Assembly (NCBI GenBank): GCA_965657945.1
Contig: CBFHPW010000011.1
Span: forward strand, 4,899-68,898
Source of the DNA: CAJJDF01 sp965657945
GTDB lineage: Bacteria > Bacteroidota > Bacteroidia > Flavobacteriales_D > CAJJDF01
Reading direction: 5' to 3'
DNA: 64,000 nt
Position 1 is the first letter of the stretch; each line of letters begins with the position of its first letter. Positions 59,595 to 64,000 of the stretch are shown piece after piece. A model generated the notes under the pieces. The model was given only the letters and a program-made list of their open reading frames with translations. It searched no databases and was not told where the DNA came from. The position numbers and the translations under genes were made by a program.

Positions 59595-60163
59595 TCGGCA
59601 AGTAATTGATCTACAACTTCTGTAAAATGCTCGTGTTCAAGTTTTTGAATCTTTGCTTGTAAATCCTCCCAAGAATCTGTAGGCGATACAAGGCAATCGA
59701 ATTGAGCAATAATATTGCCTTCATCATAGTGCTCGTTTACGTAATGAAAGGTAATACCCGATTTGCTCTCTCCAGCATCAATTACTGCCTTGTGCACTTG
59801 TTTTCCGTACATTCCTTTTCCACCAAATTTGGGAAGAAGCGAAGGATGAACATTTATTATTTTATTTTGGAATGTGACCGTGAGTGATTTCGGAATTTTT
59901 AATAAAAATCCCGCTAACACAATCAGGTCTGGATTTAGCAACGAAGCTAATTCCTCTACTCGGCCATTTTCCAATTCCTCTTTGTTGAATGAGACTGTAT
60001 TTACTCCAGCTTTTTGTGCGTTTTCAATTGCCAAGCATTTTTCCTTATTCGAGAAAACAGCCTCAATCGACACATCTGAACGTGAATCAAAATGGGAAAT
60101 AAGATTACTCATATTCGAGCCGTTTCCGGAGACAAAAATGAGGATGTTTTTCGCTTTTTTCAT
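59591..60163 (-). CDS. purN: Phosphoribosylglycinamide formyltransferase 1 (folate dependent)
   Basis: 190 residues. PurN formylates GAR using 10-formyltetrahydrofolate. The phosphate loop is ILIFVSGNGSNMSNLI. The catalytic asparagine-histidine pair lies in KIINVHPSLLPKFGGKGMYGKQVHKAVID, and GITFHYVNEHYDEGNIIAQ holds the conserved aspartate. It opens a two-gene unit with rnhA and is divergent from yebC. PurT at 1-2 kb catalyses the same conversion with formate, so this genome has both enzymes. Confidence 0.95.
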   Translation of the reverse strand: MKKAKNILIFVSGNGSNMSNLISHFDSRSDVSIEAVFSNKEKCLAIENAQKAGVNTVSFNKEELENGRVEELASLLNPDLIVLAGFLLKIPKSLTVTFQNKIINVHPSLLPKFGGKGMYGKQVHKAVIDAGESKSGITFHYVNEHYDEGNIIAQFDCLVSPTDSWEDLQAKIQKLEHEHFTEVVDQLLAE

Positions 60164-60279
60164 GAAATTTTGACTAGAAAAAGGATTTTTAGAATAGGGA
60201 GTATTTTTGTAACTTTATCGCCCAAAGATAAGGGATTATTCACATTCTGCCTAAGGTCAGATTATAAATAAACAGAAAG

Positions 60280-61041
60280 ATGTCAGGACACAGTAAATGG
60301 TCAACCATTAAGCACAAAAAAGGAGCGAAAGATGCGAAGAGAGGAAAAATTTTCACTCGGATTATCAAAGAAATTACTATTGCAGCGAGAGATGGCGGTG
60401 CAGATCCTGATACAAACCCTTCATTAAGAGTAGCAATACAGAATGCCAAAGGAGCCAACATGCCCAAAGACACGATGGAGCGCGCGATCAAAAAAGGTTC
60501 TGGAGACGATGCAGCCGATTTACAAGAATACACTTTTGAAGGATATGCATCCAACGGAATTGCGGTATTTGTAGAAGCAACTTCCGACAATAACAACAGA
60601 GTAGTGGCAAATGTAAGAGCGGTTTTTAGTAAATATGGAGGAGAACTCGGGACTCACGGTTCGCTGTCATTTATGTTTGATAGAAAAGGAGTGTTTACTA
60701 TTGATAAGGAGCTACTCAAAGATTGGGAGTTAGAAGAGTTAGAATTTGAATTGATTGATGCAGGGTTGGAAGAAATAGATGTGCAAGAAGATGATGCGTT
60801 GATTTACACCTCGTTTGATAGTTATGGAGACATGCAAAAAAAGTTGGACGAAATGAAGATTGAAGTGAAGACAACTGAGCTTCAACGAATACCAACAACC
60901 ACGATGGCCTTGGACGTAGAAAAAGCAAAATCTGTTTTAAAACTAATCGAGAAAATGGAGGAAGATGACGATGTGAATGTGGTGTACCACACCCTAGAAA
61001 TGACAGATGAATTAGCTGCTGCTTTGGAGGCGGAGGGTTGA
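60280..61041 (+). CDS. yebC: YebC/PmpR family protein
   Basis: 253 residues, starting MSGHSKWSTIKHKKGAKDAKRGKIFTRIIKEITIAARDGGADPDTN, the nearly invariant YebC N-terminus. NMPKDTMERAIKKGSG and YEGYASNG-like FEGYASNGIAVFVE follow. Members were first described as DNA-binding regulators, and recent work links the family to translation through proline-rich stretches. Which applies here is open. It is cytoplasmic. A TATTTTTG box at 60202-60209 may be its -7 element. Confidence 0.95.
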   Translation: MSGHSKWSTIKHKKGAKDAKRGKIFTRIIKEITIAARDGGADPDTNPSLRVAIQNAKGANMPKDTMERAIKKGSGDDAADLQEYTFEGYASNGIAVFVEATSDNNNRVVANVRAVFSKYGGELGTHGSLSFMFDRKGVFTIDKELLKDWELEELEFELIDAGLEEIDVQEDDALIYTSFDSYGDMQKKLDEMKIEVKTTELQRIPTTTMALDVEKAKSVLKLIEKMEEDDDVNVVYHTLEMTDELAAALEAEG

Positions 61042-61061
61042 TTTATTTCTTAAACATTAAA

Positions 61062-61256
61062 ATGAAACCGATTAGAGAATTTCCAATGAGTATTATTTGC
61101 TCCTATAAAGGAGAAAGTAATCTGGATGAAACATTAGATGATCATATCACATGTCTAATCGGGAAGTATTTCTGTGAAAACAAAATTGAATATAAAATTT
61201 TGGATTTGAATTGTGTGAAACCAAGGCCAAATATTAATGATGAATTTGTTCAATAG
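61062..61256 (+). CDS. Small hypothetical protein
   Basis: 64 residues from the ATG at 61062 (MKPIREFPMSIICSYKGESNLDETLDDHI), 20 bases after yebC. I do not recognise it. It has three cysteines, no membrane segment, and a balanced composition that could be coding, but it may be a gene remnant. A start at 61038 overlapping yebC is also open. Confidence is low. Confidence 0.35.
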   Translation: MKPIREFPMSIICSYKGESNLDETLDDHITCLIGKYFCENKIEYKILDLNCVKPRPNINDEFVQ

Positions 61257-61435
61257 AAAGTAGAAAAGAATATGAATTTAATTGATTTGAACATTGATTG
61301 GATTCAATAAGAATGAGAAAACGAAAACTTTAATAAGGGAGTAACGACAAAATTGTAAAAAGAGTACAAAATTTTATGTGCTGATGAATTCACTGCGGAT
61401 ATCTTATGTCGTGGAAAAATAAATAAAAAATAGCA

Positions 61436-61463
61436 GGCATTTCGCACTTGATGCGGAACCTGT
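61436..61463. repeat. Dispersed palindromic repeat, degenerate copy
   Basis: GGCATTTCGCACTTGATGCGGAACC: TTCGCA pairs loosely with TGCGGAA around ACTTGA. The core CACTTGATGCGGAA is shared with 58890-58972, and its inverse appears at 26306-26387. Confidence 0.55.
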
Positions 61464-61485
61464 CAACAGGTATTGAACCCATTTG

Positions 61486-61517
61486 TAAAAAGACCCCGAA
61501 TCATGTTCAGGGAGTCT
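61486..61517 (-). terminator. Hairpin terminator of the aminotransferase gene
   Basis: AGAC-CCC-GAA (61491-61500) pairs with TTC-a-GGG-a-GTCT (61506-61517), with two single-base bulges. Read on the minus strand it ends in TTTTAC. A T run on the plus side (61521-61527) may make it work in both directions. Confidence 0.6.
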
Positions 61518-61541
61518 AAGTTTTTTTACTATTTATAAAAG

Positions 61542-62726
61542 CTACTGAACCCCATCAAAAACCTCACGAATAACCTCGCAAACCTCTCTAATTTCCTTCA
61601 TAGAAATAGTAAGCGGAGGAGCTAAGCGGAAACTCGCTGGGCAAGACAAAAACCAAAAAGTGATAATGCCTTTTTCCATGCAGGCCTCTACGACTTTCTG
61701 AGTAATTTCTTCACTTTCGAGGTCAATCGCAAACATCAATCCTATTTGCCTAATTTCTTTTACCAAGGAATGAACCAGCAGTTCTTTCATCAAAGCTCCC
61801 TTTTTGTGCACGTCAGTTACCAGATTTTCTTCCTGAATTACTTCAATGTTAGCCACAGCAGCAGCGCAATTTACTGGGTGTCCCCCAAAAGTGGTAATAT
61901 GACCCAGCATAGGATTATTGGTCAGGCAATCCATAATTTCTTTGCTCGAAACGAACGCCCCAATGGGCATTCCGCCACCAAGTGCTTTGGCAATTACCAA
62001 AATATCGGGGGCAATTCCATATTGCTCAAACGCAAAAAAGCTTCCTGTTCGTCCAAACCCAGTTTGGATTTCATCCAGAATTAATAAAGTTCCAGTTTCG
62101 GTACATTTTTCTCTCAATCTTTGGAGGTAACACAATTCGGGAATTCGAACTCCAGCATCGCCTTGCACGGTTTCGATAATGACACAAGCTGTTTTTTTAG
62201 TAATCTTATCTAAATCAGCCAATTCATTGAAGGTAATAAAGTTTACTTCTGGCAAAAGCGGTTTAAAAGCAGATTGCTTCACCGGATTTCCTGAAACAGA
62301 AAGTGCTCCATGCGTGCTTCCATGATACGATTTGTGGCAGGCGATTATTTCTTTTCTTCCTGTATGTCTTTTAGCCAATTTAAGAGCGCCTTCCACAGCT
62401 TCGGCACCTGAGTTAACAAAATAACTAGTGGTAAGATTATCGGGTAAGATTTCATTTAATTTTTCCGCTAACTTTAGTTGCGGAGTTTGAATAAATTCCC
62501 CGTAAGGCATTACGTGTAAGTGGGTATCAACTTGTTTTTTTATCGCCTCAATTACTTTGGGATGTCGGTGCCCTATGTTCGTTACAGCCAATCCCGAAAC
62601 TAAGTCATAGTAAGCTTTTCCTTGTGTGTCGTAAATGAACAAACCTTCCGCACTTTCTATTTCCAAACCAATAGGAAACGGAGTTGTCTGTGCTTGTAAC
62701 AAATGGAAAATTTCTTTGTTCTTCAT
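61542..62726 (-). CDS. Class III (ornithine/acetylornithine-type) aminotransferase
   Basis: 394 residues from the ATG at 62724-62726 (MKNKEIFHLLQAQTTPFP); a longer start at 62786 adds 20 residues unlike the family. Pyridoxal-phosphate site segments are YFVNSGAEAVEGALKLAKRHTGRKEII, CHKSYHGSTHGALSVSG, LLILDEIQTGFGRTGSFFAFEQYGI and the Schiff-base lysine in LVIAKALGGGMPIGAFVSS. GHITTFGGHPVNCAAAVA follows. It moves an amino group from an omega-amino acid such as ornithine or acetylornithine to an oxo acid. The exact substrate is not fixed by sequence. It is monocistronic and ends in a hairpin. Confidence 0.88.
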   Translation of the reverse strand: MKNKEIFHLLQAQTTPFPIGLEIESAEGLFIYDTQGKAYYDLVSGLAVTNIGHRHPKVIEAIKKQVDTHLHVMPYGEFIQTPQLKLAEKLNEILPDNLTTSYFVNSGAEAVEGALKLAKRHTGRKEIIACHKSYHGSTHGALSVSGNPVKQSAFKPLLPEVNFITFNELADLDKITKKTACVIIETVQGDAGVRIPELCYLQRLREKCTETGTLLILDEIQTGFGRTGSFFAFEQYGIAPDILVIAKALGGGMPIGAFVSSKEIMDCLTNNPMLGHITTFGGHPVNCAAAVANIEVIQEENLVTDVHKKGALMKELLVHSLVKEIRQIGLMFAIDLESEEITQKVVEACMEKGIITFWFLSCPASFRLAPPLTISMKEIREVCEVIREVFDGVQ

Positions 62727-62854
62727 GAAGTAAAAGTAGAACATATTTTTAAAATCAGGAGGTTTTTTAACCCCATTTTCGAGCAAGAAAATTGGATAAA
62801 AAAATCCCTTTTAGCTATTTCAAACCAAAAGGGAGATTGTTTCTTTGTTTTTAC

Positions 62855-63310
62855 TTACCTGTTAGGATTTTTATCTGTTCTTTTGTGTTCACTTTTTTTT
62901 CGTTTAAAAAGCCTTTTTTCCATGTGGTAAAATTTGGCCAATTTCTTCATCGGAAGAACTTTTTTGAACTTTTCATGATAGTTTTTTTGCAACGTTAAAT
63001 CTGCCTGTTTAAACTCAAACCTTTTTTGGATAACTTCCTCTAATTCTTGGTCTGATAACTCGTCCATCCTCTTTTTTGCTTTTCTTTCGGAGGGGAGGTG
63101 TTTTTTTCTGTTTTCTTTTTTGTCTTTTACAAACTGATGATAAAGGGGCAAAAATGCGCTCTGTTCAGCATCGGTTAGTTCCAGTTTTACAATTAAAATA
63201 CTGTCAGCTTTTGCAAGCCGATGATTGATATCACGATTTTGTTTTTGAGACATTCCTGTTACTCCAATTAGAGTAAATATTCCTAGTAAGGCTATTTTTA
63301 TTGTGTTCAT
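62855..63310 (-). CDS. Spy/CpxP-like periplasmic protein (sensor partner of ECF module)
   Basis: 151 residues. A signal peptide (about 1-21) is followed by a highly charged all-helical domain. ILIVKLELTDAEQSAFLPLYHQFVKDKKENRKK is the LTxxQ-like motif region, and FEFKQADLTLQKNYHEKFKKVLPMKKLAKFYHMEKRLF is the second helix pair. Proteins like this lie behind ECF sigma and anti-sigma genes in many Bacteroidota and are often called sensors of the sigma factor. It is the third gene of the module that starts off the window's right edge. The C-terminal tail is very basic (KRKKSEHKRTDKNPNR). Confidence 0.72.
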   Translation of the reverse strand: MNTIKIALLGIFTLIGVTGMSQKQNRDINHRLAKADSILIVKLELTDAEQSAFLPLYHQFVKDKKENRKKHLPSERKAKKRMDELSDQELEEVIQKRFEFKQADLTLQKNYHEKFKKVLPMKKLAKFYHMEKRLFKRKKSEHKRTDKNPNR

Positions 63311-63342
63311 GTTGATTGATTTTAAGATGAGTATTTATGTTC

Positions 63343-63708
63343 TTATTGATTCTTTGTCGTCATAGCAATTTCGTCAAATTCCAGCGACTCTTCTAGTTCC
63401 AAATCTACCTCCGCAATATCCTCAAAGTATTCGCTTACAGTTAGTTCATCAAATTCATCTTGGGTAGATTGATCATTTTCTCCAAAGAAGAAGATAGAAG
63501 AAGCAATTGCAATAGCGGCAACAGATGCTGCGTACCTGAATACTTTCCCAATCGAAAATACTTTCGTGTTGTTCGATTCATCAACCTTGTTCAGAATTGA
63601 ATTTTCTAAAGAGTCAAAGTAGTCAGTTGGCACAGAGAATCCATTTTTACCTTTCAGCCTTGCGAGGTAAGGAAAAGTATCTTCGGTATGTGTTTGTGTC
63701 GGTTTCAT
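63343..63708 (-). CDS. Putative anti-sigma factor, single membrane span
   Basis: 121 residues. An N-terminal cytoplasmic part of about 55 residues (TFPYLARLKGKNGFSVPTDYFDSLENSILNKV) is followed by a membrane helix at about 58-76 (YAASVAAIAIASSIFFFG) and a strongly acidic periplasmic tail (DEFDELTVSEYFEDIAEVDLELEESLEF). Size, topology and place between a sigma factor gene and a Spy-like gene suggest a membrane-bound anti-sigma factor. No zinc-finger His-x3-Cys-x2-Cys is seen. The call rests on context. Confidence 0.62.
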   Translation of the reverse strand: MKPTQTHTEDTFPYLARLKGKNGFSVPTDYFDSLENSILNKVDESNNTKVFSIGKVFRYAASVAAIAIASSIFFFGENDQSTQDEFDELTVSEYFEDIAEVDLELEESLEFDEIAMTTKNQ

Positions 63709-63746
63709 TGTAATGTGTTTCTATGACAGTTATTTTGAGTAATGGT

Positions 63747-64000
63747 TTAATCGTGGTTCGATAAATACGATTCAATTTTTTTGTGTGCATGATGATAAGA
63801 AGCTTTCAAAGAGCCAACAGAACCCCCCAGTATTTCTGCCATTTCATTGTAAGTTAAATCATTAAAGTATTTCATGTGAAATACTAATTTTTGTTTCTGG
63901 GGCAAAGTCGAAATTGCTTTGTACAGTTTCGCTTCAATTTCTTCACCCGAAAAAAACGATTCTTCCGATCGGTTATCCAATTGAATATCTTCTATCGATT
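63747..64000 (-). CDS. ECF RNA polymerase sigma factor (partial, N-terminus outside window)
   Basis: 84 visible codons give the end of region 2/linker and all of region 4: EAKLYKAISTLPQKQKLVFHMKYFNDLTYNEMAEILGGSVGSLKASYHHAHKKIESYL. This is the sigma-70 region 4 helix-turn-helix of ECF factors. The frame stays open to base 64000, so the gene continues past the edge; a TTG at 63980 is an internal codon and not a start. It is followed after 38 bases by the anti-sigma-like gene. Confidence 0.85.
   Translation of the reverse strand, partial: SIEDIQLDNRSEESFFSGEEIEAKLYKAISTLPQKQKLVFHMKYFNDLTYNEMAEILGGSVGSLKASYHHAHKKIESYLSNHD

Noticed and set aside
61257..61541. Small open frames in the spacer after the 64-residue gene
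   Set aside because: They are very short and without family resemblance or start context. Only a repeat and a terminator could be supported there.
1..64000. tRNA, rRNA, prophage or insertion-sequence genes
   Set aside because: I scanned spacers for T-loop-like sequences, integrases and transposases and found none that could be supported by eye. A dedicated tRNA and covariance-model search would settle this.

Overview
The window is an AT-rich chromosomal segment of a member of the Bacteroidota, most likely of the order Flavobacteriales. Evidence: a PorZ-type protein of the type IX secretion system (T9SS), several Bacteroidota-restricted families (DUF4271, DUF5686, DUF2795, and probable DUF6427 and DUF6341), an almost complete lack of Shine-Dalgarno sequences before start codons, and promoter-like boxes fitting the Bacteroidota consensus (TTTG about 19-21 bases before TAnnTTTG). 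No rRNA, tRNA, CRISPR array, insertion sequence or phage gene was recognised. Most of the window is ordinary housekeeping sequence around one accessory surface-polysaccharide locus.

Layout. 1-5.5 kb: the N-terminal part of a glutaryl-CoA dehydrogenase, purT and gcvP. 5.5-6.7 kb: three small genes, one a lipoprotein with a Rieske-like fold that lacks the metal-binding histidines. 6.7-12.1 kb (minus): a conserved run DUF4271-hemD-rnpA-yidD-S41 protease-O-antigen-ligase-like protein. 12.2-22.4 kb: gdhA, a DUF2795 protein, purD, purQ, nadD-gmk, an ECF sigma factor with a duplicated terminator and a remnant of its own 3' end, pruA, and a cobalamin adenosyltransferase. 22.5-27.8 kb: a DUF5686 outer-membrane protein, fbp and an M20 dipeptidase.

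27.9-39.3 kb (plus) is a tightly packed, mostly overlapping operon for a Wzx/Wzy-type surface polysaccharide. It encodes a chain-length regulator, a flippase, a Wzy-like polymerase, two GT4 glycosyltransferases and a remarkable fusion of an O-antigen ligase/polymerase-like membrane domain with a complete initiating phosphoglycosyl transferase. It ends in an unusual tail: a nucleotidyltransferase, a B12-binding radical SAM enzyme and two SAM methyltransferases. A convergent CPBP-type membrane protease follows. This locus is the best candidate for something undescribed.

40-64 kb: fabF-acpP, the succinate dehydrogenase/fumarate reductase operon, CvpA, a large TolB-propeller/outer-membrane-barrel protein, a half-size TauE transporter, an M20 amidohydrolase, porZ, two large multi-spanning membrane proteins of GT-C type, an orphan LytTR regulator with a free HPt protein, trpS, rnhA-purN, yebC, a class III aminotransferase, and a sigma factor/anti-sigma-like/Spy-like module running off the right edge. 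Three Wzy_C-type proteins (6.7, 30.2 and 33.6 kb) and PorZ in one window suggest, by inference only, a lipopolysaccharide used to anchor T9SS cargo. Short nested palindromic repeats recur between genes.
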